Shown piece after piece: positions 25,501-39,380 of a stretch of DNA of 64,000 nucleotides. The notes beneath the pieces were generated by a model. The model was not told where the DNA came from. It did not search any database and saw only the letters and a program-made list of their open reading frames with translations. This stretch comes from Leucaena leucocephala. Lineage: Eukaryota; Streptophyta; Magnoliopsida; Fabales; Fabaceae. Where the stretch lies: positions 13,840,501 through 13,904,500 of the forward strand of contig CM073518.1 of the NCBI GenBank assembly GCA_037074615.1. The letters are read 5' to 3'. The position numbers and the translations under genes are program-made. Numbering within the stretch: the stretch's first letter is position 1; each line of letters begins with the position of its first letter.

Positions 25501-28318
25501 AATTTTCTCTATTTTCTGGCAAAATATGGTACTCATCGCCTACCAGCCCGATCTTTCCCATAATTACGATTTTGCCCCTACATTCCCTTTCTGGCCCTGT
25601 TACTCATCTTCTCATCCTTCATCTTAAGTTCTAGAAATTCTCTTTCAATAACTCATCCCTTAAACTCTTCGGGAGCCATCGTTACTTGAAAGGCTTGATA
25701 ACCTGCCCATGTCAGGTTATCTTGCACAGGAGCCAGCCCATATCAAGCTACCTGCAGAATTCCTAGGCTTAAGACTTAGGATATTCCTCACATTCCTCAT
25801 TTTGAACCTAGGTGAACTGTCCCGATCTTGTAGGTTAAAGACTTAACTCATCTTTAAATCCTGAAGGACTTAGCTCATCCCTCGGATTCCTACAAAATAC
25901 AGGTAAGTGATCCGCCCATATCAGATTACTACCCTGGGACTACGGGTTTAGCAGCCTGCCCATATCAGACTACCTCCCAGTTCTCCTAGACCAAAAATCA
26001 GGATGTTACAATTTTGGCAGCATAACGGCGTCTTTTAGCATTCTCAAAATTCACTTCAATGTAACATCTTTGTAATGGGTTATACATAGGGGATGAGATT
26101 CAGGGGAATCTCAGTAGCAAACAGTACTAAATAATATATGCATTAATGATTGGTATTAGTGCTTGCTTGTGATTGTGTCAACTTAATATAATGTGCATTC
26201 TTCCATGTAACATATGAAATACAATTGGCCAGAGTAATCATAGCACAGAGCTTCAACAATTACATATTAACATAAATCAATCAAGCCATAACACAATCAA
26301 CCATACAATCAATACATACAAGTTTAGGTAAGTTTACTACCTCACTAGCTTAGCAGAACTCTAATATCTCTATGCTGCTTCCGGCTCCTCCATAACTTCT
26401 TTCCTTCTTTCTTTTCTTCCTTCCTTCCTCTCACTTTCTCTCTCTAGAACTCACTTCTCTCTCTAAATTGGTGCTCTTGGATGTGAATGGAATGGCAAGG
26501 GGGTGGGGTATTTATACTTGAGGCAAGGTGGAATGAACGGCTCAGATAACTTGCTTCCTCAAGAAGCTTTGCCTGCATCATCGTGATGACATCATCCTCC
26601 ATAACGACTCATCAAAAGTGACATCATCATGGGACACCTCACATGCTTAGGTGGCGCAATGGTGACACCTCACCACCTGACTCAGCGCTTCCAGATAGTT
26701 CCAAAATCTTATACCGGAATCAACGGCTGAGATTGTGCCATGTGTCCTTAGCTTTTTCTTCTTCCTCTAGATTAGTTCCATGTGGCGCCTTATGGTACCT
26801 TTAATGACACCTCATGGCTTCCGGATAAGCTCAGGACTTTATCTGATCAATTCCCCGGTTATCACGTCAACCGAGTAACCTTACTTTTTTAAAAAATCTC
26901 AAACATTATTTTAATGCCACATTAATTCACATATTCCTTGGGCTACGTTTTTGCACTCTGGGAATGCTATCTTGGGTCTCTTATCAAGCTCAAGTACTCT
27001 GATGGCTCAATTTCCAAGAACCATCCCTTGGTAAATTACCAAAATACCCTTGGTTCCTCTTTATTTACTTTAATGAGTTTAGGGGTATTATCGTCTTTTC
27101 ACATCTTACTAGAGTATTCCCTGACCCTGGTCAACTATCCAGATAACCTTTCTTGACTGTCTCACCTTAGTCAAATGACCAAAATAACCTTTACTCATTC
27201 TTTAACTATTTTATAACACAAAGGTATTTTCGTCATTTTGCACCTTTTTTCGGACATCGACCCTTTTTACCGCTAAACTGATATCATGAGCCTGGGCCTC
27301 CCTTGGTGTCATTATGGGCCTCTGAGTGACGCCATCTCGGCTTATTTAGTCCCAATTTGCTTATCGATTAATTTCTTAATCGAATATCGGGCGTTCATGA
27401 ACTCCCGTCTGAATTCACTAAAAAGTGAATAACTTTTTCTACAGAACTCCTTTCCAAATTTTGTCAGTTCCCTGACCTCCGGCTTCACAAGACGCATATT
27501 CTTGTAACTTTTCACTCATATCTGAGGTCCAGGAGATCTGATAAAAAATTTAGATAACTTTTTGACTATCAGATAAATTTTAGCTATTTGAAACTCTGAT
27601 AAAATTCCTGTATTAAGCCAGATCAACCAGCATCATTTCCTCTATCTACTGATAAAATTTGGGACTGAAATGCTTCTGGGTAGTTCTATGCCATTTTCGG
27701 CTCAACTTTCTATAATTACCATTTTGCCCCTGGAAACTTTTCTAATTCTTACATACTCATAGGGACCTTATATGCATATTTCACAGTTCAGTGAAATGAT
27801 CAGCATAATTTTCTCTATTTTATGATAAAATATGGTACTCATCGGCTACTAGCCTGATCTTTCCCATAATTATGATTATGCCCCTATACTCTCTTTTTGA
27901 CCTCTTTACTTATCTTCTTATCATTTATCTTAAGTTCTCAAAATTCTCTTTCAACAACTCATCCCCTGAACTCTTTGGGAGTCATTGTTAATTGAAAGGC
28001 TCGACAACCCGCCCATATCAGGGTATCTTACTCAGGAGCTAGCCTATATCTAGCTACCTGCAGAATTCCTAGGCTTAAGAATTAGGATATTCCTTACATT
28101 CCTATTTTTTGAACCTAGGTGAACTGTCCCTATTTTGTAGTTTAAAGACTTAACTCATCTTTAAATCCTGAGGGACTTAGCTCATTCCTCATATTCCTAT
28201 AAAATATAGGTAAGTGATCTGCCCATATTAGATTACTATCCTGGGACTACGGGTTTAGCAGCCTGCCCATATCAGACTACCTCCTAGTTCTCCTAGATCC
28301 AAAAATCGGGATGTTACA
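22596..28318 (-). mobile_element. Solo LTR (outer), with TSD ACTAA
   Basis: TGAAACATCC at 22596 and GATGTTACA ending at 28318 bound it. The 5 bp before (22591-22595) and after (28319-28323) are both ACTAA. No internal region is present, so LTR-LTR recombination removed it. Without the inner insertion it is about 2.9 kb. A TATA box lies at 26509-26516. Confidence 0.9.
23238..26010 (-). mobile_element. Solo LTR (inner), with TSD ATTTT
   Basis: It is 2773 bp, bounded by TGAAACATCC and GATGTTACA and flanked by ATTTT at 23233-23237 and 26011-26015. Removing it and one ATTTT rejoins the outer LTR across the phrase CATAATTTTGGCAGCATAAC, which matches uninterrupted relatives. A TATA box lies at 24315-24322. 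It belongs to the long-LTR type and lacks the GTCGCGAC array. Confidence 0.92.
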
Positions 28319-29331
28319 ACTAAACTCAGGATTCTCTTACATAAGGAAGGAGTTAAAGATAATAATTAAAACTTTTCAATCCTGAGTACAATGTATTCAT
28401 AAGTCTGTAGGAAGAATGAGTAAGGAAGAGAAGAAGAGTACCCCACATGATATGAGAAGTGATCAAGTATAAGTAGATAGATCCTTAAGATAAAGTTAAA
28501 GAAAATGAGAGACAAATAGACCCAAGAGAGACAGTATGAGAAGGGTCTAAGACAATAAAGTATCAGGTTAGGAGCCTGTTAGCACTAGTGCTTTAGATTT
28601 TTATCAGTACTTTTCAGTTAAGCATGCTCAGGCAAGAGTAGCCCAATATGGGTGACCTTGGGAAGTGATGAGAAAGGGTATAAATGACAAAAAGATTTGG
28701 TAAAATGCACAAAGTTTTGCAAGATGGTAGAAAAGTTGAGAAAAGTCAAGAAAAGTTATGAAAAGTAAGGGACTATAACCCTTTATAATAGATCCAAATA
28801 GAGAGGATATAAGAAAAAAGATTTAGAGTACAACTTTGCTTCAGGAGAAAACTATAAAGGCCTAAGAGCAGGATTCTCTTGAAAAGCTGGCAAAGTTGTA
28901 TGTCAAGGAAAGTATTAGACTTTATATTATCCAGGATACGTATGTGGGATATGTAATGTAAAGTATAATGAGAAGTAAAATGAATGACAGAAAGGATTCT
29001 GTATGAAAGAAATGGACACTACTTGTAAGTTTAGTACAGAGACTGAATTGAGTAAAGTAAAAGATGGATGATGAGGTTGAGTAGTGTTGACAAAACCTCA
29101 ACTCTGATTGAGTTAATAAGAAAATATTATTAGTAAGTTCAGAATAGATAAGGAGCTCCGTTAATATTAAAAAAAAGTCACTTAACTTTAGGATAGAAGA
29201 ACATAATTTCTGAAAGGTACCCCCAAACCTTAGTCATGAAAAAAAGAAGGATTTGAAGAAGACATATCTAGAGTTAGTTGACTAAGGTACGAGTTAAATT
29301 TTGAGGAAGAAATTTATTTAAAAGGGAGAAA

Positions 29332-29800
29332 TGTCACATCCTAATTTTTCCTTATCTATATAAGACAGACAAAGGAGGAAAATAGGTTAGGAAGAGATTG
29401 TGACGATGATAGAAAGAAAAGAAAATGGTAAGACAAGGTTTACATTAGAATTAGGAAAGGAATAGTAAAGATCCAAAGGAGAAGGACCTAAATGAAAATT
29501 TAAAAGTTCACGAGTATGTTTTAAAAGAAAGGGACTAAATTGCAAAGTTTAAAATCTTCCAGGGGCAAAAGTGTAATTATGAGGTAACTAAGCCGAAAGT
29601 GGCAAAAAATTGCCTGAAAGCGTTTGACTCTCAAATTTCACCAGTAAATAGAGAAAAATATTTAGAGTTGAATGACGCAAAACAACATTTTTATTTGAGG
29701 TCCCGAACAACTAATATTGATATGAAGTTCTAAAAGTTATTCGAATTTTGTTATTAGACCTTCTAGACCTCAGATATAGATGAAAATGTATAGGGAGGTG
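29332..29800 (+). mobile_element. 3' LTR start of old Gypsy element
   Basis: TGTCACATCCTAATTTTTCC follows the purine tract. The LTR is interrupted after 469 bp by the minus-oriented LTR at 29801. Confidence 0.65.
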
Positions 29801-32800
29801 TGAAACATCCTTCCTTTCATATGTCTTAGGGACCATTTAGTAGCATTTAGAACCACTTTCAAGGTCATTGAAGTCCAATATCTCAATCTGGAGTTTTACT
29901 CTTATCGAGTACTCACTATGAAAATTCCAGATGAGTGACCTGACTTCGAAAAATCATAACTAATTCTAGAAAAATAGAAATGAAGTGGTTCCAGTTTCTA
30001 AATGAAGCTAACTCAATTATATTTCAGGGAAAAATAACTCGTTGACCATTAATTGACCAAGTCAACCTAAGTCAACGTGTCAACTTTACTGTTCATCCCA
30101 CGTTTTTCTCCTGAATCCAGCATTCTGGTCCCAACTTTGATAATTTATATCTTCATGTGTAGACATACAAATGAGACATTCTATATATCAAATCGAAGCT
30201 TGGTATGTCTACTATTTACCATAAAAATTCCATACATTTATTCATCCATTTACTATTTTTAATCATTTATCAAACATGACTAGATCACCACGTGTTACTA
30301 TTTACAGTGGTAAATTTCAGCATTTCTACTTTGCATACATATGCATACATCCATCATACATCAGTCCAACATGCCAAACAACACTTATTATTAATTAATA
30401 AGTTGTTTTACAATCTGGGTATGTACAAAATTTCCCATATCTCTATTACATCTTTTTCTGCCCGAAATCCGGCAGCACAACCGCTACGCTTCATCTTCAG
30501 GAAGTAACTGATCTTGTACCGATTCGGTAATTCCCGTGAGAACTACCATTCTACGTAAGTACCCAGGAAAGACTGGATGAACCGGCTAGGTCCACTCACT
30601 TCCAGCCTCCTTAGACAGTACCTACGTACACAGTACGTATCAGCTGCTTTCCTTATCTTGTCATAATTTCGGCAGCATAACGGCGTCTCTTAAAATTCCC
30701 AGAATTCATTTTGACATAACCTCCCCTGTAATGGTTTACTTATTGGGATGAGATTCGGGGGAATCTCAGTAGCAACAACCATAACAATATATGTAATGCA
30801 GAGTGACAGTGCTTGCTTGTGATTGTGTACAGATAAGTATGCTGCGTGCTTCCATGCTTAATAACATATGATCATAGCATTATAGCAGAGCTTCAGACAT
30901 AACATATAAGACAACAATCCAACCAAACAATAGCACAACAAATCACAAAGCCATTACATAAAAGCTAGGATTAGTTACTACCTCAAAGGCTCAGCAGAGC
31001 TCTACTATCTCTATTCTGCTTCCAGCTCCGCCAGAACTTCCTTTCTTTCTTTCTTCCTCTCACTTTCTCTCTCTAGCACCTCCTCCTCTCTCTAAAATGG
31101 GCTCTTGGCCGTGGCATATGAATGGCAAGGGGGGGTATTTATAACCTCCTCCAATGGCAATCTCGTAATTTTCATGAACTTTGATCCTGCGGTCCTGGTT
31201 TTTCCTGGATTTTCCTATTTTTCTTAATTCCTCCTTTACTGCATCATGCATGACATCATCGGGACACCTCACCAGGACACCTCAGCGCCACATTTATCAC
31301 ATGTCTGAAATCCTGGACACCTCAGCAGCTGACTCAACATGCTGACTCAGCGGTCCAGTATCTTGCCTCGTAATACGTGTCCTCAACTTTTTCTTCTGCC
31401 TTTAAGATTGCACCATGTGGCACCTGGAAGGGACCTTCCACGCCTTCCAATGCTATCTAGATAAATCCAGGACTTTATCTGATCGTCTCCTCGGTTATCG
31501 CGCCGACCGAGTAACTTTACTTTATTGAAACAGCATTAAAATAATATTTTAATGCCACTTTTTCCCACATACTTCATAGGCTACGTTTTTGGGCTCTGGG
31601 AATGTTGTCTTGGATCCTGATCAAGCTCAAGTACTCTGATGGCTCGATTCCCAAGAAACAGCCCTTGGCAAATTACCAAAATACCCTTGGGTGCCCTGTC
31701 TTGCACTATTTTAACCCTAAGGGTAAAATCGTCATTTCATACCCTTCTGTACTCTGTCAGGGTATATACTGACTCTCAGTAACTTTATCTGTATGTACCT
31801 TAGCTTCTGGGCCTATCCAGAATTACCAAAATGCCCTTCATTCATCTGTTACGCTTTTGTACAACACAGGGGCATTTTCGTAATTTCGCACTTTTCCGGG
31901 GTTCTGCCGGACACTGGCCCACCTATCAGTCCAAGTATCTTACTGGGCCTCTGTTGGCGCCATTATTGGGCCTTTCTGGGTCCAATATCCTCATGCCACG
32001 CATTACGAGGAATCTTCCCCCGTTAATAATTATTGAATATTTTATCTATTATTCACCGTTTATACACCTATCCGGACACCGGCTCCTTCTATCCGATACA
32101 TTGGCCTGCGGTGTTCAGGAATTCCCTGTGAGTCATATCAGTCATCTGACTGAGGTCATCCGAACTCATTCAGTCCCTTTTTAAATACCGATAAGCTCCC
32201 TATCGGATACCCGGAGGCCTCACACTCCCGTCTGGATTTTCTAATCTGCGAATAACTTTTTCTACAGGCCTCCTATCGGTATTCTGTCAGTTTCCCGACA
32301 TCCGTCCCATAAGGACGTATCATCCTATTTTTTTCTCACCTAGATCTGAATTCTAGGATATCCGGTATGAATTTTTATAACTTTTGGACGATCAGTCCAT
32401 TTCTGGCTATCTGGAGTCTTCAAAAATTCCTGTATTAAGCCAGATTACCGAGCGTCACTTGCTCTCTCTACCGGTGAAATCTGGGACTGAAATGCTTTCG
32501 GACAGTCCAAACCACTTCCGGCCTGACTTTCTTTAATTACAATTTAGCCCCAGGGAACTTTTCTTCTTTTCATTTAAGTCCCTTTTTACTTGGCTAAAAT
32601 TACACTTAAGGACCCCACATTTTTGTCTACTTTCCTTCTTGGCCTTGAAACTTTCCATAATTGCACTTAAGTCCTTTCATTTCCTTTACTAGGTCTAGGG
32701 GCATTATTGTCTTTTCATATTTTACCAGAGTATTCTCTGGCCCTGGTCAACTATCCAGATACCCCTTCTTGACTGTCTAACCTTAGCCAAATGACCAAAA

Positions 32801-33404
32801 TACCCTTTACTTATTCTTCAGTTATTCTATAACATAAGGACATTTTCGTCATTTTGCACATTTTTCCCGGACACCGGCTCCTCTTACCACTGAACTGATA
32901 TTATGGGCCTGGGCCTTCCCTGGTGTCACTACGGGCCTTAGACAACACTGTATGGCCTCTGGCCATAGTCCGATCATCTCTATTCGGACTGCCTTTCCTT
33001 TACCGATTATAACTGTAATTTCCCATCTTCGAGAATTTTTACAGAAAAATCGGGACCTCAAATTAAAATTCTGTGTTGCGTCATTCAATCCGGAATCCTT
33101 TTCTCTATCTTCCGGTATTTTCAGATATTTTATCCGGACTGGGCTATTTTGGCCTGAAAGTACGCTCCCGCGCACACTTTTCCAAAAATGACCATTTTAC
33201 CCCTGGTCATATTTCTAATTCTTTCATACACATAGAGACCTCATATGCACATTTCACAGTTCAGTGAAATGATCAGCATAATTTTCTCTATTTTCTGGCA
33301 AAATATGGTACTCATCGGCTACCAGTCCGATCTTTTCCATAATTACGATTATGCCCTTGAATTCTCTTCCTGGCATCTCTAGGCCTAAAAATTGGGGTGT
33401 TACA
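29801..33404 (-). repeat. 3' LTR of truncated long-LTR element
   Basis: It is bounded by TGAAACATCC at 29801 and GTGTTACA at 33404, and is 3604 bp. A purine tract (read on the minus strand) follows at 33405. A TATA box is at 31136-31143. Blocks near 31660-31740 and 32690-32850 resemble each other, so the extra length seems to come from a mosaic or internal duplication. No GTCGCGAC array is visible. Confidence 0.75.
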
Positions 33405-35966
33405 TTTCTACCCCCCTTAAAATAAATTTCGTCCTCGAAATTTACTTGGCATCTTAATCAACGATCCTGGATATAGCTCTTCTGTATATCCCTTCCTGGT
33501 TTATGACTAAGGCTTGGGGCATTCCTTCTCTTATACTTATGGACAATTCATTACACTTGTGAGTAGTGTCCATTTCTTTCATATCTTATCCCTTATAATT
33601 TTGATGTAATTCTGGGTTTACATTACTCCTCTTACACTTTGCAAATCCCTTAGGAGAAATATTGTTCTTCTGACTTCCTTTCTCCTGATACGAGATCATA
33701 ACCCAGATAACTTCTCTGACTTTTCTTAACTGTTCTCATAACTTCATGCATCTATGCCAAACCTTTGTGGCATTTGCACTTTCTTATCCCTTCTTAGGGC
33801 TTACATATCATTAGGCTACTCTTGCCTTAGCACCTTTCAACTTAACGTGCTACTGGGTTAGGCTAGATTACTCTTTATATAGCTTTAGGCCCTAGCAATC
33901 TCTTTCTTATAGAACTACATTCTATCTTTGCTTCGCCTTAGACCCTCTTCTCTAGGTCTCTCTGGCCTTTTAATCTCTCATGACTTGTTATCATGACCAC
34001 TTTCTTTAGATCCGAAAAGAACTCTTCATTATCCATATCATCATTTAGGCATATAGTTCCTTACAGCTCAGTCGCCCCTACAGCTATGGTTTTTCTTAAC
34101 CATTCTTAGGGTCGACCTTAGGGAATATTGAAGACTGTGTCTGGGGTAAGAGCAAATACCTTTCCTAGGGATGTCCGTATTCTTAGGGCAACCTCTTACA
34201 AAGTGGCCTTTCTTACCACAACTGCTTTACCCTGCTCGACATTCCCAGGTGCCATGGCTCTTTCCATCACATTGACATCTCTGCTCTCCAATCTGATCAT
34301 TACCCTGATCAGTCCCCTGCCTGAACTATTTCCTCTTTCTCTTACTATTGGCTTTACAACTTGAGCTACCTCCCGTAGTGCTCTTAGCCAATGCTTTTCT
34401 ATTCTCAACAAATAGAAGATTCTATTCTTTACTTCTCAGGCATACTTCTACCAAACTTTGAATATCAGTACTCAGATTCGAATTTGGACTCCGTCTTCGT
34501 TTAAGGAAAAGCTAAGTTTAGTCTGTATAATAGAGGCTCTCTGGGAAAACAATTTTAAATAGTTTTTCTGGATGAGTGTATCAACTAGTGAAGCTTCCTT
34601 ACCTTAACTTCGTCTTTGGCATTCATCTTCAAAGAGATACTACATTGTACTCATATCTCATGGCTCATTACTTTCCTTAGGCTAGGTCTAACTACGACCT
34701 CGGGATCTAACTACGATCAACCATTAGCCTCTTCAGAATCCAACTGCGACTCTGAAGCTGTTAGGATCTATCTGCGATCCTGGAGCCATGCTAGGATCTA
34801 ACTATAACTGCGATTCTGTTGTACTGTATATCTCCCGAAGATTTTAAACCAACAGACTAAGTTATAAGGTTAACTGCTTCCACCTGTTGATAACTCCATA
34901 CATAAACATTTGAAAATTTTATAGCCTCATATCATTTACCCAGACTTTACTTACTTCCTCTTTTACTCAGGAGTTCCTTCTCATCTTTCAACCTGTGCTC
35001 TAACTGTGAGCCATTTGAATTATGTTTTAACTGTGAGCATTCTACATCAGATCCAACTCTTATCTGAAGAGTGATCTATACTCATCTGAATCTAGCTCTA
35101 TCTGAGAGCCACCTGTTTCAGATCCCACTCTTATCTGAAGAGTGATCTAGAAACAATCCCTTTACCGTTATCTGTATACCATTCCGCTTAATAGAAATGG
35201 CCATGAGTACTGTATTCATAAGCCTATAGAAATACCTGAGTAACCTCAATCATATCTGAGTAACCTCAATCATACATCATGTCTGAGTATCATATCATAA
35301 CTTATCGTCCCATAACTGAGACTATCTATCATCCTCAAAACAATCATATCATCCTCATATCATATGGCATGGGAGCAACCTACTTTCTCATAACTTTCTT
35401 ATCTCATATATGTACTCATATATACTCTACCCTGCATGCACTGCAAAAGGGGAGTATCCATTCATCATAGCATACTCTAACATGCATGTCATCCTTTGAC
35501 AACTGCAATGGAATGCAACTATCATAACTTATGGCACATAAGCCATATCATCATCATATTTTGCTCAACCATCCATTAGATATCGTAACAATCCAAGTAA
35601 GCCTCAAAACATATTTTCTTGATCATATTATTTGTCAGATCATCATCTGATCATACTATCTATCGCATTATCTGTCAGATTATCAATCACATGATCAGAA
35701 TCTGACAGGCACCTCTGTCTATCTTACTTAGGCTGCCACACTACCCTCTTACCAGGGTATAGACTCAACCCTTCACTACTTTATCTTATATAGGGAATTG
35801 GGGAGTCACTTTATCTCTTAACTGTGGCTATCTCTTTACTATCTTTCAACTTCTTCTATCTATCCATTAGTCCTAGTCTATTCTTGACCGGACTATGATT
35901 ACTTATTGGCCTTTCATTTGATCCTTAATCTTCATGGATCTCATTCATCATCTTTCACTATTGAGT
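33405..35966 (-). mobile_element. Internal region of truncated element, with gag remnant
   Basis: It matches the 3' two thirds of the element 1 and element 2 internal regions (the ACGAAGACGGAGTCC-type phrase, TCGCAGTTAGA repeats, ATCTG hairpins). Near 34188-34220, minus strand, CGKKGHFVRGC is the second half of a CCHC knuckle, with the first cysteine lost to a stop. The primer site, the post-primer array and the 5' LTR are missing. The right end is abrupt at about 35966. Confidence 0.6.
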
Positions 35967-36650
35967 GTCCTCATGGGACACTTCATCCAGAAAGCATGAA
36001 GTGTCCTCATGGGACCCACCAAAGACACCACATGTCCTAACTTGGAGGAGAAGAAATATTAAAGAATTCTAAAGCAATCCTGGCCACACAAGTATGTAAA
36101 GTGAAAGCACTTGGCTCGATCTTGACCATTCAATACAAAGATACACTGGAGGCTTCTGGAAATACTAAGTCACCATGTGAGTTATCCTAGAGGGAACCAC
36201 ACGTGGTGCCATATATGGAGAAGAAAAGGAAGAAGTTTAAGACATGAATTTAATATGAAGTAATATTAAGAAAGAGATAAAGTGTGATTAAACCATACAA
36301 TAACCAATCAAAGCCAGATTAAGGGACTGTGATAATTTAATCAGTTAACCTGGATCAATGGTCAAAAAAGGCTACAGAAATAGTTGACTAGGGTCAGGGA
36401 ATACTTTGATTTTATATGAAAAGACAATAATGCCCCTAGAGTTATTAAAGTGAATAAAGAAGAATTAAAGGCATTTTGGTAATTTTCCAAGAGGTCAGTA
36501 ATTAAATTTATACCCAGTCAAAGAATGGAAATGATAGAAAAAATTTGGATACTGGATTTAAGATTAGAAAATGAATTGTGGAATCTAAAAAAAATTAGAT
36601 GCATAAAATAGTCTAATTTTTAGGAAATTAGACTGAGTCTGTACCGGATT
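35967..36650 (+). mobile_element. LTR fragment, long subfamily
   Basis: It matches 2753-3060 and 14400-14530 (CACCATGTGAG, GTAATTTTC and GTACCGGATT phrases). It is cut on the right by the Athila-like LTR. The first 40 bp contain an imperfect inverted GTGTCCTCATGGGAC phrase repeated about 35 bp apart. Confidence 0.6.
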
Positions 36651-38133
36651 TGTTCTCGTCGTTCCCATATTGTCTAATCTCTACTCCTAGGGATTTTAGG
36701 TTCACGGAACGATTCTATTTCATTCCCCTAGCGTGATCTTGAACCAACTATTGTATCTTATTGATAAGACACATTTTGTATATGGTTTTCACGACATTTT
36801 TAAGAGTTTTATTGTAACTTTACCATTCATTTCATGCCTTAAATTGTACTTTTGTGTATTACATGATTGTGCTTGGCAATATGCTAATTAAAGGGTAAAA
36901 AGGTAAAATAACTATTCCCAACTGCACATATACTATTATTTATTGATTTGGACTTTTACAGCTAGCTTTTATGTTGAATTGCAGGTATTTTGGAAGAGAG
37001 CAAGGACCAGGAAAGAAATCACAAATCAATGAAAGTCAAATCACATTTTTGCACTTTTTAGTCGCGACCAAAGAGTCATCCCGTTGCGACCTTGATTCTT
37101 CTGGAAGCTTCTCTGCGTTTACAGGTCGCGACCAAAATAAGTATCTGGTCACGACTAGAGTAGACAGTCGTGAAGCTGCGCGTTTCTGGTTAGTTCAGGA
37201 TGCTTTTAAAAGGTGAGGTAAGCTGCCGTCAAAAGGGAGATGCTGGTTTTATACCTGATTAGCCTAAGAAGCAGTACTCGAGCACTCTCTGATCACCCTC
37301 TCCATATATTCTATTCTTCTTCACCTTTCCACAGATTTCTACACATCTCTACACTATCTATCCATCATTCCTTCATGGCATCAAACCTAAACAGCGATTG
37401 CAGTGCAGCAAAAGTCATGAGAGGCTAAACCCTTAGTCTCTTGGTGATAGGGGAGTTTCTTCTTTTCTAATTTGCATCTTGTCATGTTATGATCGCAGAT
37501 TAGACTGTTATAATTTGATTCTGGACGTTTGAATGCTGGATTTTAATTTAATATTTCAGTTTCGATTTTAAGAAAGTTGGGTTGTTTTTCAGCGATCGTT
37601 GCCAACCAATTCAATGCTTGAAATCTAGGGTTTTCGATTGACGACCATTCGAGGGTGTTCTCATCATCTAGGGTTAATTGCACGCTAAGCGGTTTCTAAC
37701 GGTTCGCTAATAGTCCTTAAACTAGCTTTGATCAAAGGAGTTTAAGGAATATTAAAGTTCTAGACTCAATCATCGATTGAGGTTTTATTTGAGACTTAGT
37801 GATTTAAAACTCCAATTTAAACTTAAGAGCAAGGATAGCTACGTTTTCATCATCAAGAGTCTTTCATAACATATTCTTTCAACAAACCAACCAGTTTTCA
37901 TCTTAATCAAAAATCCAAAAATATCTACTTTTCTGCACCCTTATTTTATTATAAATCAAACCCCAAAACCATTTTATCTCTACTCAGGTTTTCATTGTTT
38001 TTGACATCCAATTTGCTAGGTTTCCTTTAGAAAGGCTCCTTGAGAAGAACGATAGGGTTGTGCCTTATACTATATTATTGGGTGCAATTAACTTTATTTT
38101 GATGGCTCAGACTGCGATAATCCAAGAGCCTCA
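36651..38133 (+). repeat. 5' LTR of Athila-like element
   Basis: It starts TGTTCTCGTCG at 36651 and ends CCTCA at 38133, four bases before an Asp-tRNA-type primer site, and is about 1.48 kb. It holds a short GTCGCGAC array (37061-37174). The last 430 bp recur in inverted orientation at 55226-55653, which supports the LTR end. Confidence 0.75.
37061..37174. repeat. GTCGCGAC cluster in Athila-like LTR
   Basis: GTCGCGAC (37061), GTTGCGAC (37083), GTCGCGAC (37125), GTCACGAC (37148) and GTCGTGAA (37167). Spacings are 22, 42, 23 and 19 bp, so only the first step obeys the rule strictly. Confidence 0.65.
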
Positions 38134-38137
38134 TTAA

Positions 38138-38155
38138 TGGCGCCGTTGCGGGGGA
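38138..38155 (+). other. Primer-binding site (Asp-tRNA type), Athila-like element
   Basis: TGGCGCCGTTGCGGGGGA is one base away from the TGGCGCCGTTGCCGGGGA site typical of Athila and related plant Gypsy elements. It marks the start of the internal region. Confidence 0.8.
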
Positions 38156-38457
38156 GCCAAGTAATTGGTTCCCTAGTAATTGTTTGTCAATTTCATTAGC
38201 TACCTGAGTCATTTTTCTTATTTTTGTTGGTGTAACATCCCAATTTTCAGGCCTAGAGATGTAGAAATAGCCTAAGATTGAGAGGCTACTAGACCCCTTT
38301 TGAGCAGAAGTCCCAGAGACATGTAGAGAGTTTCAGGGACTAAGCTGCAAGTAAGTAAAGGTATGGGGAATCATGTGTTGAAGTCCCAAGGGGAAGAATG
38401 GCCATTTTGGGATGATGTAAAAGTTAAAGGTTGTAGAGTTGAGAGCTGACCATTTTG

Positions 38458-38756
38458 GTCGCGACTAGAGATAGGTGTGGTTGCGACTAATAGTTACAGA
38501 AAGAGCTAGGGGCGACGAGAAAGTATTATGGTCGCGACTAATATTGGCAGAGAGGATTGGTCGTGATGGAAATATATGTGGTGTCGCGACTAATAGGTAA
38601 ATGAGCGTGGTTGCGACTAAAAAGTAATGAGGTTGCGACTAAAAAGTGATATGGTCACGATGAAAAACTATTATGGTCGCAACTAGAGGTTGTTGTGGTC
38701 GCGACTAATGTACACAGAAGTGTTATGTCGCGATAAGATGATGATTAGGTCGCGAC
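38458..38756. repeat. GTCGCGAC array, 5' LTR of the outer LARD
   Basis: Thirteen positions occur with spacings 22, 29, 22, 29, 23, 27, 22, 22, 22, 22, 29 and 22 bp. Intact palindromes alternate with GTTGCGAC, GTCGTGAT, GTCACGAT and GTCGCAAC, mostly single transitions at CpG. Confidence 0.9.
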
Positions 38757-39372
38757 TAGTGGCTATAAGTGGTGCTAGCCGTATGGATCAAGTGGGCCAA
38801 GAGTTGTAAAGGTCCAAAAGAGATAGTTACCCGGTTAGAGCTAGAACTGGGGAAGGAAGTCAGATAAAGGAAAGGTTATCTGGAAACTATGAGGTAGACA
38901 GATAAGGTGTACTCATGGGACCCACAAGATGCCACATAGCATTAAAGTAATGATTCAGTAAAGTAAAGTTACTCGGTTGGCATGATAACCGAGGAAGTGA
39001 TCAGATAAAGTCTGGGATTTATCTGAATAGCATTAGAAAGCGTGAAAGGTCTCTTCCAGGCGCCACATGGCACTGGTCTAGAGGAAGAAGAAAAGTTAAG
39101 GACATGTGGCACAATCTTAGCCGGTGAGTCCAGTTTGTGGGAAATCGGACTGGACCGGTACTGGATTAGACTGGGAATGCTGAGTCAGCTGATGAGTTGT
39201 CCAGGAATTATGACATGTGAAAAATATGGTGATGAGGTATCCGATGAGGTGGCATGCTGAGGTGTCCTGATAATGCAGTAAAAGGAAATAAAAGAAAATA
39301 GGAAATTCCAGGAAAATCGATAGCCACATATTCAGAGTTCATGGAAATTACGATATTGCCATTGGAGGCAAT

Positions 39373-39380
39373 TATAAATA
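39373..39380 (+). promoter_or_regulatory. TATA box, outer LARD 5' LTR
   Basis: TATAAATA is followed by CCCCC, and about 30 bp later a long GA-rich tract (39415-39490) begins. This is the usual place for a transcription start and leader. Confidence 0.65.

Larger units (their letters stand above)
21129..29331 (+). mobile_element. Internal region of old Gypsy element, split by solo LTRs
   Basis: Host sequence lies at 21129-22595 and 28324-29331, interrupted by the nested solo LTRs at 22596-28318. Near the 3' end the phrase TTTTGAGGAAGAAATTTATTT and an AAAAGGGAGAAA purine tract precede the 3' LTR start at 29332. This layout is common in Del/Tekay chromoviruses. Only scraps of gag and protease are readable; no reverse transcriptase or integrase is seen. 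Confidence 0.6.

Noticed and set aside
31831..32184. 117-codon plus-strand frame
   Set aside because: It lies inside a minus-oriented LTR and has no recognisable motif. Overlapping frames of similar length occur beside it.
32849..33175. Overlapping 64-108-codon frames in the 29801-33404 LTR
   Set aside because: They overlap on both strands within a non-coding LTR, and none is kept in the related solo LTRs.
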